Position numbers and translations under genes: made by a program. Shown one piece after another: positions 43,280 to 51,334 of a stretch of DNA of 64,000 nucleotides. Position 1 is the first letter of the stretch. Each line of letters starts with the position of its first letter. Source of the DNA: BD2-11 sp965221785 (GTDB lineage: Bacteria; Gemmatimonadota; Gemmatimonadetes; Longimicrobiales; Gaopeijiaceae); NCBI GenBank assembly GCA_965221785.1, contig CBDCSR010000001.1:186001-250000 (forward strand), written 5' to 3'. The notes under the pieces were generated by a model. That model had not been told where the DNA came from, made no database searches, and saw only the letters and a list, made by a program, of their open reading frames with translations.

Positions 43280-44071
43280 CTAATCCTCAAGCACCAGTTC
43301 CAGGCCGGGCAGATCCACACCGTGCGTCTCGACCCGCCAGTGCTCGCCGGGAGCGAGCGGCGCAAGCGCGGTCATGGTCCCGGTGCTGACGACGTGCTCG
43401 TCCGAGGAGCGCCGCGGTGCCTCGAAGTTCGACCGCAACCGCGGGACGAACTCGAGCGCCTTGCGCGGATGGCCGAGCACGGCGCTCCCGCGCCCCTCGG
43501 CCACCGGCTCATCGTTCCGGAAGAGCCGGACTTCGAGCCGGTCGAGCCGCTCGAGTCCTTCCGCGAATCCAGGCGCGCCGCGATGCACGCGGGGGCCGAC
43601 GACCAGTGCTCCATGGAGCGCGAAGTCCGCCACCGAGTCCGCGGGCGTGAGGTCCCAGCCGTAGTGGCAGTCGACGACCTCGAACCCGATCGCCATCCAG
43701 GCGGGGCGGCTCCAGTCCGGGGCGTCCCCTTGCGCCTCAATCCCGAACACGACCTCGACCTCGATGCGCGGCGCGCAGAACCCGGCCAGAGACAACTCTG
43801 CGGCCGGAACAGCCGTCGTGAGGGTCTGCTCGTACACCGGCCCCAGAATGGGCTCGGAGAGGCCGAACCGTGGCCAGACGGTCCTGTTGGTGAACCCCAC
43901 CTTCCACCCCGCGCGGCGGTATCCGCGCTCCCGCATGTGCCGTTCGAGCGCCGCGCCCACGCGGTACGCGCCGTCGAGATCGAGCCCGGCTACCTGCCGG
44001 GTTGGCGGCGGCGTGTTGCTCCGCCGGTCGCGGGCCGCCAGTAGCGCGCGTACAAGCTCGGCTTCGGTCAT
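43280..44071 (-). CDS. 2-keto-4-pentenoate hydratase-like protein
   Basis: The 263-residue protein matches the fumarylacetoacetase-like hydratase fold (MhpD-like): RAGWKVGFTNRTVWPRFG, PRIEVEVVFGIE, ADSVADFALHGALVVGP and STGTMTALAPLAPGEHW. Members hydrate 2-oxopent-4-enoate-type acids in aromatic or catechol meta-cleavage. GGAGG is 6 bases before the ATG at 44071; an upstream ATG at 44107 is in frame. It follows the P1 peptidase and cupin genes on the same strand. The real substrate is unknown. Confidence 0.8.
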   Translation of the reverse strand: MTEAELVRALLAARDRRSNTPPPTRQVAGLDLDGAYRVGAALERHMRERGYRRAGWKVGFTNRTVWPRFGLSEPILGPVYEQTLTTAVPAAELSLAGFCAPRIEVEVVFGIEAQGDAPDWSRPAWMAIGFEVVDCHYGWDLTPADSVADFALHGALVVGPRVHRGAPGFAEGLERLDRLEVRLFRNDEPVAEGRGSAVLGHPRKALEFVPRLRSNFEAPRRSSDEHVVSTGTMTALAPLAPGEHWRVETHGVDLPGLELVLED

Positions 44072-44122
44072 GCCGCGCCTCCGCGTGGTCTCTTCATCAG
44101 CGTCCACCCCGTCCGCACCGGC

Positions 44123-45340
44123 CTAGCCGCCAACCAGCCGGTTGTACTTCCGCAGGATGTCGCGCAGCCGGTCGTGCGGAAGCGCGTGGATGGTCCAGTC
44201 GTTGGCGCCGGTCATGGTCTCGCCGGCCACCAGCGCGTTGATCACCGCCTCTTCGGTGCCTTCCACCGTGGCGCGGAAAATGCCGTCCAGGCGACCGTTG
44301 GGCAGCATGACCAGCGGGACCTCTCCTTCGCCGCCGACGGTCGCCTCCCGGTTCGCGGTGGAGAAGGCCATGAAGATGTCGCCCGAGCCGCCGGTGGACA
44401 CGCTGCCGTTGCGCGCCAGTCCCAGCGAGATGCGGCGCGACACGCGCTTGAGCTGGTTGGGCAGCAGGGGCGCATCGGTGGCCACAACCACGATGATCGA
44501 CCCGTCGCGGCTGGCGGGCGGCGGCTCGGCTGGCGAGTCTGCGCCCCCGTCGGGCGCCGGCCTTTCCGGCAGCAGGTCGGGGATCTCCTGGCCCACCGGC
44601 ACGCCGGCGACCCGCAGGAGGTCGCGCGAGCCGTAGTTGCACTGCACCAGCACCCCCACGGTATAGGTGGCCTCGCCGACCTCCACGACCCGCGACGCCG
44701 TCCCGATCCCGGCCTTGAACCGGTGGCAGCGCATCCCGGTGCCGCCCCCCACATTCCCCTCGACCACGGGGCCTCCGGTCGCCGCCTCCATGGCCGCTAT
44801 CGCGTCCGCCTCCGTTACGTGCTGGCCGCGGATGTCGTTAAGCGTCCCGTCCCAGGTCTCGGCCACCACCGGAAGCGCGTTGAGCCACGCCCCGTTTCCC
44901 GTCTCGACGCTCTTCGCCGCCCCGTAGCGGATGACCGCGTGGTGCACGATCCCGACGCTCAGGGTGTTGGTGATCATCAGGGGAGTGTCCATCATGCCCC
45001 GGTCCTCCACCCACGTGGTGCCGGTCATCTCGCCGTCCCCGTTGAGCGAGAACCACGCCGCGAACACGGGCGCCGGGTCGTCATTGCCGCGCGGCCAGAT
45101 CGCGGTCACGCCGGTGCGCACCGGTCCTTCGCCAACGACCAGCGGGCCGCTCCCGCGGATGATGGTGGTGTGCCCCACCGTGATTCCCGGCACATCCGTG
45201 ATGGCGTTCAGCGGACCGGGGGTGCCGTCGAACGGAACACCGAGGTCGCGCGCCCGCGGCCTGTCCGCGTCCTGGGCCGCCACCTGCCCGGTGGTCACCA
45301 TCAGCGCCGCCGCGGCGGCGAGCAGAGTCATACGCTTCAT
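44123..45340 (-). CDS. P1-family (DmpA-type) aminopeptidase
   Basis: The 405-residue protein has a signal peptide (MKRMTLLAAAAALMVTTGQV, then AAQ) and the Ntn-type P1/DmpA fold: DVPGITVGHTTI, VGGGTGMRCHRFKAGIGTAS, and ATDAPLLPNQLKRVSRRISL. DmpA-type enzymes self-cleave before a serine; the DGSIIVV site at G280-S281 matches this. They hydrolyse N-terminal residues, some with D-amino acid or beta-amino acid preference. A GGAGGTGA ribosome site is 6 bases before the ATG. Secretion is expected. Confidence 0.86.
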   Translation of the reverse strand: MKRMTLLAAAAALMVTTGQVAAQDADRPRARDLGVPFDGTPGPLNAITDVPGITVGHTTIIRGSGPLVVGEGPVRTGVTAIWPRGNDDPAPVFAAWFSLNGDGEMTGTTWVEDRGMMDTPLMITNTLSVGIVHHAVIRYGAAKSVETGNGAWLNALPVVAETWDGTLNDIRGQHVTEADAIAAMEAATGGPVVEGNVGGGTGMRCHRFKAGIGTASRVVEVGEATYTVGVLVQCNYGSRDLLRVAGVPVGQEIPDLLPERPAPDGGADSPAEPPPASRDGSIIVVVATDAPLLPNQLKRVSRRISLGLARNGSVSTGGSGDIFMAFSTANREATVGGEGEVPLVMLPNGRLDGIFRATVEGTEEAVINALVAGETMTGANDWTIHALPHDRLRDILRKYNRLVGG

Positions 45341-45374
45341 GAGTTCACCTCCGGTCTGTTCCCGCCCTGTCGCA

Positions 45375-45707
45375 TCAATCCTGTGGCGCGTTGGGGTTTG
45401 GGGCCATCGACACCAGCAGAACCAGCCGCCCGTCGCTTCCGTTGCGCACCCCATGGGGCTCATCCGGCGCGGACCAGGCCAGTCCTCCCGCCTCCAGCCG
45501 ACGCGTTTCGGCACCGATCGTAACCAGCGCGTCGCCCTCCATTACATAGTAGAACTTGGTGGCCCCCGCATGCGCATGAACCTTCTGTTCCTGTCCCGGT
45601 TCGAGACAGTAGATGTCGCAGAACATCTGCGGTGTTTCAAAGAGATTGACCTTCTGCATCTTCTCACGTGAAAAGCGCGGCGCCTCTCCGGTGTGGACAA
45701 AAGACAT
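45375..45707 (-). CDS. cupin domain protein
   Basis: The 110-residue protein is a single-domain cupin with the motif HAHAGATKFYYVMEGDALV (metal ligands) and the second motif PDEPHGVRNG. Such proteins may be metal-dependent oxygenases, isomerases or binding proteins. It lies 34 bases upstream of the P1 peptidase gene on the same strand, so the three minus-strand genes are probably one operon. Two DnaA-box-like sites lie just upstream. Confidence 0.8.
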   Translation of the reverse strand: MSFVHTGEAPRFSREKMQKVNLFETPQMFCDIYCLEPGQEQKVHAHAGATKFYYVMEGDALVTIGAETRRLEAGGLAWSAPDEPHGVRNGSDGRLVLLVSMAPNPNAPQD

Positions 45708-45721
45708 ATTTTCGGGCCCAT

Positions 45722-45742
45722 AGTGGATAATTCTGTGGATAA
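45722..45742 (-). promoter_or_regulatory. pair of DnaA-box-like sites
   Basis: Read on the minus strand, TTATCCACA (45742-45734) matches the consensus DnaA box exactly. TTATCCACT (45730-45722) follows in the same orientation after a 3-base gap, a 12-base repeat. They lie 15-35 bases upstream of the cupin start, in the 258-base gap between the divergent cupin and cyclophilin genes. Confidence 0.55.
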
Positions 45743-45965
45743 ACCGGCCTTGGAGCACACAGGAACGCCAGCCTCCACCGTAGCCGACGGGGGAGCCTAC
45801 AGGCAAGGGGAATGGCGTGGGCACTCGCACGAGTTCCGCCTCCGGGCTATCTTCGGCCCCCGTCGGGAGCGTCCGTCCCGCGCCCATCCATCGATGGAAG
45901 CCTCGAATCCGGGGATGGACCGGCCTCCCGGGCAACACACGATGACCACCGCATGGGGAAGGAAC

Positions 45966-46661
45966 ATGAACTACGTTACGGCCTTGACCGCGCGCATCGG
46001 GCTGGTGGCTCCGATGCTGGGGCTGGCGCTTCTTTGGGGCTGCGCCGGCGACGCAAGCGACGAGACGGAGGGACCCGACGTGAGCAATCCGCTGATGAGA
46101 CCGGCCGAGCTGGCCGAAACCGCGCCCGATGTCTTCCGCGCCCGCTTCCAGACCAATGAAGGCGTGTTCGTGGTGGAGGTGAACCGCGCGTGGGCCCCCA
46201 ACGGCGCCGATCGCTTCTACGTGCTGGTCAAGAACGGGTACTTCGACGACGCCCGCTTCTTCCGGGTGATCGAGGGCTTCATGGCCCAGTTCGGCATGCA
46301 CGCGGATCCGTACGTCACCGCCGCCTGGCGCAACCATCCCATTCCCGACGACCCGGTAACGCAGAGCAACCTTCGGGGCTACCTCAGCTTTGCGGCCACC
46401 TCGCTGCCCAACTCGCGCACCACCCAGGTGTTCATCAACCTGGTGGACAACACCAACCTGGATGGGATGGGATTCTCCCCCGTCGGGCAGGTGGTTGAAG
46501 GGATGGAGGTCGTGGACGCCCTCTACTCCGGTTACGGAGAGGCAGCGCCGATGGGTAACGGGCCGCTGCAGCAGAATATCTCCGCCAGCGGCAACGCCTA
46601 CCTGACCGAGAACTTCCCCGAGCTCGACTACGTGGAGCAGGCCACCATCGTCGGGGGATAG
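45966..46661 (+). CDS. peptidyl-prolyl cis-trans isomerase (cyclophilin) lipoprotein
   Basis: The 231-residue protein has a lipobox (LALLWGC) and a cyclophilin-type domain: VFVVEVNRAWAPNGADRFY, DDARFFRVIEGFMAQFG, SLPNSRTTQVFINLVDN and FSPVGQVVEGMEVVDALY. It would accelerate proline isomerisation of envelope proteins. GGGGAAGGAAC precedes the ATG. An intrinsic terminator and a strong promoter for the SusC-like gene follow. Confidence 0.85.
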   Translation: MNYVTALTARIGLVAPMLGLALLWGCAGDASDETEGPDVSNPLMRPAELAETAPDVFRARFQTNEGVFVVEVNRAWAPNGADRFYVLVKNGYFDDARFFRVIEGFMAQFGMHADPYVTAAWRNHPIPDDPVTQSNLRGYLSFAATSLPNSRTTQVFINLVDNTNLDGMGFSPVGQVVEGMEVVDALYSGYGEAAPMGNGPLQQNISASGNAYLTENFPELDYVEQATIVGG

Positions 46662-46751
46662 CAGCGACCGACGACCCGCTTCACTGCCCGACCCGCGTCC
46701 CGGTACCCGTCCGGCGCGCACCCCATCCGCAGGGGCCAAGCCTGCGCCTGC

Positions 46752-46792
46752 GTCCGGTTCGCCGGTACCGGGGCCCGGACGGACCCCTTTTT
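46752..46792 (+). terminator. likely intrinsic terminator after cyclophilin gene
   Basis: GTCCGG (46752-46757) pairs with CCGGAC (46775-46780) around an inner CCGGTACCGG palindrome. After seven bases a TTTTT run follows. It lies 90 bases after the cyclophilin stop and directly abuts the next promoter. Confidence 0.55.
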
Positions 46793-46819
46793 GACACCGG
46801 GAAACCCGCGCCGTACTCT
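46791..46819 (+). promoter_or_regulatory. candidate promoter for second SusC-like gene
   Basis: TTGACA (46791-46796) is a perfect -35 consensus. A 17-base spacer leads to TACTCT (46814-46819). The predicted start is about 125 bases upstream of the SusC-like ATG. It begins inside the T-run of the preceding terminator, a compact terminator-promoter junction. Confidence 0.6.
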
Positions 46820-46951
46820 GTCCGTTGGGCAGATGTCCCGGTGCGCCTGGACCTCGGCCCGTTTGCGTTTTGGTGGGGATCGGCCCGGGCGAACGGGAGC
46901 ATGCGGGTCCTTGCGTAGACGCAGCATCATCGTGCGGAGGAGGATGACGAT

Positions 46952-49858
46952 ATGGAGTATCAGCCACGGAACCCCCAGACGAGGACAGGCACCATGCAAT
47001 CACCCTGGCGAACCACGCTGCTGGCCGCCGGTGTGCTGGCTCTCTTCCTCGCGCCTCCCCTCGAGGCGCAGGAAAACGGCCGCATCACCGGGGTCGTAAC
47101 CGAATCCGGCTCGGGTGGGCCGGTCTCGGAGGCGCAGGTCTACCTCCCGGACCAGGCGCTCGGCGGACTCTCCCGCGCCAACGGGCGCTACCTCATCATC
47201 AACGTTCCGCCGGGCACTTACACGGTGCGCGCGGAGCGCATCGGCCTCGGCTCTGCCGAGCAGGAGGTTACGGTCGGCGCGGGTGAGACCGTGACCGCCA
47301 ACTTCGTGCTCGAGGAGCTCGCCCTCGGGCTCGACGAGATCGTGGTCACTGGCACCGCGGGTGCGGCGCGCCGTCGCGAGATCGGCAACTCCATCGCCCA
47401 GATCAACGTCACCGAGCTGCCCGACAAGCCGGTCGACATGGTCGACCTGCTTCAGGGTGCGGCGCCCGGCCTCGACCTGAGCGCGACCGGAGGCGAACTG
47501 GGAGTCGCCCCGGCCATCCGCCTGCGGGGCAACTCGAGCGTCTCGATGAGCAACAACCCCATCATCTACATCGACGGGGTGCGCATGCGCAGCGAGCCGC
47601 TGGCCCACGTGGCGGCTCCGGATCACCGCGGCATCCGCGGGTCCAATACCTCGAAAACACCGCTCAACTCGATCAACCCGAACGACATCGAGCGCATCGA
47701 GATCATCAAGGGTTCGGCGGCGACCACCCTCTACGGAACCGAGGCGTCCGCCGGGGTCATCCAGATCTTCACCAAGCGCGGCTCGGTGGGGGCGCCCCAG
47801 TGGACGATGGAGAGCCAGCAGGGCGCCGTGTGGAGCCGCAAGTTCGGGAACTACCCCGACTCGCCGTTCCCCTACCTGCGCATGGAGCCCTTCCTCAAGA
47901 CGGGCCACAACCAGCACTACATGAGCTCGGTGCGCGGCGGGCTGGACAACCTGCAGTACTTCGTCTCGGGTTCCTTCTCCGACCAGGAAGGCTACCTGCC
48001 CAACGAGTACAGCACCGAATGGATCACCCGCGGCAACTTCACTTTCACGCCGCTTCCCAACTTCCAGATCCAGTGGAACACCTCGTATTCCAGCGAGTCC
48101 GCGCAGCAGCTCTCCCAGAGCAACGCGCAGGGGCTGGGCCACAACGTGTACCGGGGCAAGGCGAACTATTTCACCGACGACTCCCCGGACGTCATCAAGG
48201 CGAGCGTGCTCGCCTTCGACATCCGCCACACCATCGACCGCTTCACCACCGGCGGCACCTTCACCTACACGCCGATGGCGGATCTGACCAATCGTTTCAC
48301 CATCGGGTACGACTGGCTGCAGCAGGACTCGCGCAACCTGCGCCCGTTCGGCTTCCGCTTCCGTCCCCGGGGCGCGCTGCTCAACCACCACTGGCAGAAT
48401 CAGCTCATCACCTTCGACTACGTCGGCACCTACAGCTTCGACCTGATGGACGGGCTGCGATCCAACTTCTCCTGGGGCGGCCAGGCGGTGGGTGACGACG
48501 AACACACCGTCGAGGCCTGGGGCGAGGGCTTCCCGGGCGCCGAGGAGCCCACCGTCAACTCTGCCGCCGCGACTCAGGGATTCGAGACGCGGCAGAAGGT
48601 CTGGAACGCCGGCTTCTTCTTCCAGAACGTCTTCGACATCAACAACAAGTACTTCATCACCGGCGGCGTGCGCGTAGACGGCAACAGCGCCTTCGGCGAG
48701 GGTTTCGGGTTGCAGGTCTATCCGAAGGTCAGCGGCTCTTGGGTACTCTCCGACGAGGACTTCTGGGATCCCGGCATGGGCTCGCTGAAGCTGCGCGCCG
48801 CCTGGGGGAGGTCGGGACGCGCGCCGGGCGCCTTCGACGCCGTGCGCACCTGGGAGGCCGCGGGCCTGAACGACCAACCCGCCTTCCTCCCGCAGAACCT
48901 GGGCAACGCGGACCTGGGTCCCGAAGTCACCACCGAGTTGGAAGGGGGGTTCGACGCCTCCTTCCTGAACGACCGGCTGGCGATCGACTTCACGTACTAC
49001 TACCAGAAGACGACCGACGCGCTCTTCCCGGTGTTGCAGGTGCCGTCCAACGGGTTCCAGACCAGCCAGCTCGAGAACATCGGGGAGCTGAAAAACGAGG
49101 GATTCGAGATCGCCGTCAACACCACCCCGTTCGTCAGCGCCGACTACGAGTGGAACGTCGGCCTCAACATCTCCACCAACAAGTCCGAAGTGCTCGACCT
49201 GGGCGGCGCACAGGCCTTCCAGGCCGGCCAGGGCACCTGGATCCTTATTGGAGAACCGGTTCCGGTTGTTCGTAACCACTGGGTCACCAATCCCGACGAG
49301 ATCGGCGATCCCGTGATCGAGCAGAATCACGTCTTCGGTCCAAACTTCCCCACGCTGAACATCGGCCCCAACACGAGCCTGCGGCTGCCGGGCGGGATCT
49401 TCATCTCCGCGGCGGGCGAGTTCAAGGGCGGTCACTACCTGCGCGACTCGAACGTCCACCCGGGCGGCATCAGCCGGGGCGCCAAGATGCCGCTCTGCTG
49501 GCCCTACTACGAGGACCAGGCCAACAACACCAACATCACCCTTCTGGACTCGACACCCGCGCTCTGGAGGGCCCGCTGCACGCCGACCCTCATCCGGCGC
49601 ATCGGGCTGGTCTGGGACGCGGACTTCTTCCGGCTGCGCAGCCTGAGCGCCCAGGTACCGGTCGACTTCGTCTTCCCCGAGCGGATCAGCAGCGCGCTGC
49701 TGACCCTGGCGCTCAACAACTCCTACACCTGGAAGCGCATGCCGTATCTGGATCCCGAGATGCGCGGCAACCAGGGAGGAATAGACCTCGCGCAGGCCAT
49801 CGCGGCCCGGAACCCCACTCCCATCAGCTTCCGGGCCTCGCTCCGGATCCAGTTCTGA
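46952..49858 (+). CDS. SusC-like TonB-dependent receptor (second pair)
   Basis: The protein has a signal peptide (TTLLAAGVLALFLAPPLEAQ), a carboxypeptidase-regulatory-like domain (GRITGVVTESGSGGPVSEAQV, SRANGRYLIINVPPG) and a plug with PAIRLRGNSSVSMSNNP, IYIDGVRMR and IEIIKGSAATTLYGTEASAG, followed by a beta-barrel. The GGAGGAGG 8 bases before 46952 is strong, so this start is used; an ATG at 46994 gives a shorter leader. It pairs with the SusD-like gene 13 bases downstream. The transported substrate is unknown. Confidence 0.86.
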   Translation: MEYQPRNPQTRTGTMQSPWRTTLLAAGVLALFLAPPLEAQENGRITGVVTESGSGGPVSEAQVYLPDQALGGLSRANGRYLIINVPPGTYTVRAERIGLGSAEQEVTVGAGETVTANFVLEELALGLDEIVVTGTAGAARRREIGNSIAQINVTELPDKPVDMVDLLQGAAPGLDLSATGGELGVAPAIRLRGNSSVSMSNNPIIYIDGVRMRSEPLAHVAAPDHRGIRGSNTSKTPLNSINPNDIERIEIIKGSAATTLYGTEASAGVIQIFTKRGSVGAPQWTMESQQGAVWSRKFGNYPDSPFPYLRMEPFLKTGHNQHYMSSVRGGLDNLQYFVSGSFSDQEGYLPNEYSTEWITRGNFTFTPLPNFQIQWNTSYSSESAQQLSQSNAQGLGHNVYRGKANYFTDDSPDVIKASVLAFDIRHTIDRFTTGGTFTYTPMADLTNRFTIGYDWLQQDSRNLRPFGFRFRPRGALLNHHWQNQLITFDYVGTYSFDLMDGLRSNFSWGGQAVGDDEHTVEAWGEGFPGAEEPTVNSAAATQGFETRQKVWNAGFFFQNVFDINNKYFITGGVRVDGNSAFGEGFGLQVYPKVSGSWVLSDEDFWDPGMGSLKLRAAWGRSGRAPGAFDAVRTWEAAGLNDQPAFLPQNLGNADLGPEVTTELEGGFDASFLNDRLAIDFTYYYQKTTDALFPVLQVPSNGFQTSQLENIGELKNEGFEIAVNTTPFVSADYEWNVGLNISTNKSEVLDLGGAQAFQAGQGTWILIGEPVPVVRNHWVTNPDEIGDPVIEQNHVFGPNFPTLNIGPNTSLRLPGGIFISAAGEFKGGHYLRDSNVHPGGISRGAKMPLCWPYYEDQANNTNITLLDSTPALWRARCTPTLIRRIGLVWDADFFRLRSLSAQVPVDFVFPERISSALLTLALNNSYTWKRMPYLDPEMRGNQGGIDLAQAIAARNPTPISFRASLRIQF

Positions 49859-49871
49859 GGAGGGCGCTACG

Positions 49872-51194
49872 ATGACCACGACAAGCAGACGACTGACGAC
49901 TGGCGCGCTCGCCCTGCTGGTGTTCGCGGGCGCTTGCGAAGTGACCAACCCCGGTCCCGTGCAGGACAAGTTCCTGGACGAGGAGACCTCGCACGCAGGG
50001 CTGGTGCGGGGCGCGGAGCGGATGGTGCTGGAAACCGCCAACTTCGTGTTCTACACGACCGCAATCATCACCCGGGTACTGTTTCCGGGCGGCGACACCA
50101 ACTCGCACGACCCGACGGTCCAGGGCGGATCCCTGCCGGAGAACGAGGTAAATGAGGACTGGGCCAACGTTCAGCAGGCGCTCTTCATCGCCGAGAGCGC
50201 GCTGGAGCGGGGCGTTACCGGCGAAAACCTGGCCCAGGCGCACATCTGGGCCGGATACACCTACCGGATCCTGGGTGAGAACTGGTGCGAGTGGCTCAAG
50301 CTCTCCGGCTCGCCGCAACCTCCGAGCGCGGCGCTCGACAACGCCGAGCAGCATTTTACGAGCGCGCTCGGCGCGGCGGCCAATTCCACGCAGAGCAACG
50401 CGGCCTACGCGGGTCGCGCGCAGGTCCGGGTGGCCAAGGGCGACTGGGGAGGCGCCCTCAGCGACGCCGCCCAGGTGCCTCCCGGCTTCGTGTTCGCGGT
50501 GCAACCGGATCCGAATTTCTTCAACACGCGCAGCAGGGTCGGGTGGGCCAACGCCGACGAGCCCTACCGGCAGTTCACGCTTCTCTTCACCTTCTTCGGT
50601 GAGCAGGCTCCGGCCAACATCCGCTCGCTGCTGCCACTGGAGGCCAGCGATCTTCCGGTGACCGTCCCCGGCACCGGCTACTACGCGGAATCCGGGGATC
50701 CGCGGGTGGCGTGGCACAGGATCCCCGACCAGCCCTTCGCCAACGCATCGCTGCAGGGCTTCGGCCAGGTGCCCTGGAGTAACTTCACGTGGCTGACCGA
50801 CGCTACGCCGATCCACCTCGGCACAGGGACCGAGATGCTGCTCTACAGGGCTGAGGGAATGCTCCGCGACGGCAACTACGCGGGGGGCATGGAGCTCATC
50901 AACCAGGTGCGCTCCATGTACATCAGCGATCACACCGGGGAGCCGCTGGCGCCCTGGGACGCCATGAGCCTGGAAGCGGCGTGGACGGCCCTGAAGACCG
51001 AGCGCATGATCGAGGGTCTGCTCGAAGGCCGGCGCCTCGTGGACCTCCGTCGCTGGGCGGCGGAAGGTACGCCGGGGGTGGCACCCTATCCCCGCTGGGA
51101 AGACCTGACGCCGCTGTTCGGCGAAGAGCCGATGGCGACCTGCTTCCCCATTTCGGAGAACGAGAGGCAGCGGAATCCCAACCTGGGCGGTTGA
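49872..51194 (+). CDS. SusD/RagB-like lipoprotein (second pair)
   Basis: The 440-residue protein has a lipobox (LLVFAGAC), helical SusD-type repeats (NVQQALFIAESALERGV, AHIWAGYTYRILGENW, AAYAGRAQVRVAKGDWGGAL) and the C-terminal block ALKTERMIEGLLEGRRLVDL. It follows the SusC-like gene by 13 bases. A perfect hairpin of 12 base pairs follows the gene at 51245. Confidence 0.84.
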   Translation: MTTTSRRLTTGALALLVFAGACEVTNPGPVQDKFLDEETSHAGLVRGAERMVLETANFVFYTTAIITRVLFPGGDTNSHDPTVQGGSLPENEVNEDWANVQQALFIAESALERGVTGENLAQAHIWAGYTYRILGENWCEWLKLSGSPQPPSAALDNAEQHFTSALGAAANSTQSNAAYAGRAQVRVAKGDWGGALSDAAQVPPGFVFAVQPDPNFFNTRSRVGWANADEPYRQFTLLFTFFGEQAPANIRSLLPLEASDLPVTVPGTGYYAESGDPRVAWHRIPDQPFANASLQGFGQVPWSNFTWLTDATPIHLGTGTEMLLYRAEGMLRDGNYAGGMELINQVRSMYISDHTGEPLAPWDAMSLEAAWTALKTERMIEGLLEGRRLVDLRRWAAEGTPGVAPYPRWEDLTPLFGEEPMATCFPISENERQRNPNLGG

Positions 51195-51244
51195 GGGAAG
51201 GGAAGAACTCCGCAGGCGGACTTGTGACAGATTGAAAGAGCGCA

Positions 51245-51275
51245 GCTCCGGCCACCGCGCGAAGGTGGCCGGAGC
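51245..51275. terminator. 12-bp stem hairpin after SusD-like gene
   Basis: GCTCCGGCCACC and GGTGGCCGGAGC form a perfect 12-base stem around the loop GCGCGAA, about 50 bases after the SusD-like stop. No uninterrupted T-run follows, though a GTTCGTTATTATAC stretch does. It may end the SusC/SusD transcript or act as an RNA-stability or regulatory element. Confidence 0.55.
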
Positions 51276-51334
51276 CCGCCCGTTCGTTATTATACAGGGT
51301 TGGGCGAGACTGACTCCCTCTGGAGGGCTGGGCG

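Noticed and set aside
45722..45742. Replication origin at the DnaA-box pair
   Set aside because: No AT-rich unwinding element, no further boxes and no origin-linked genes are near, so a full origin is not supported.
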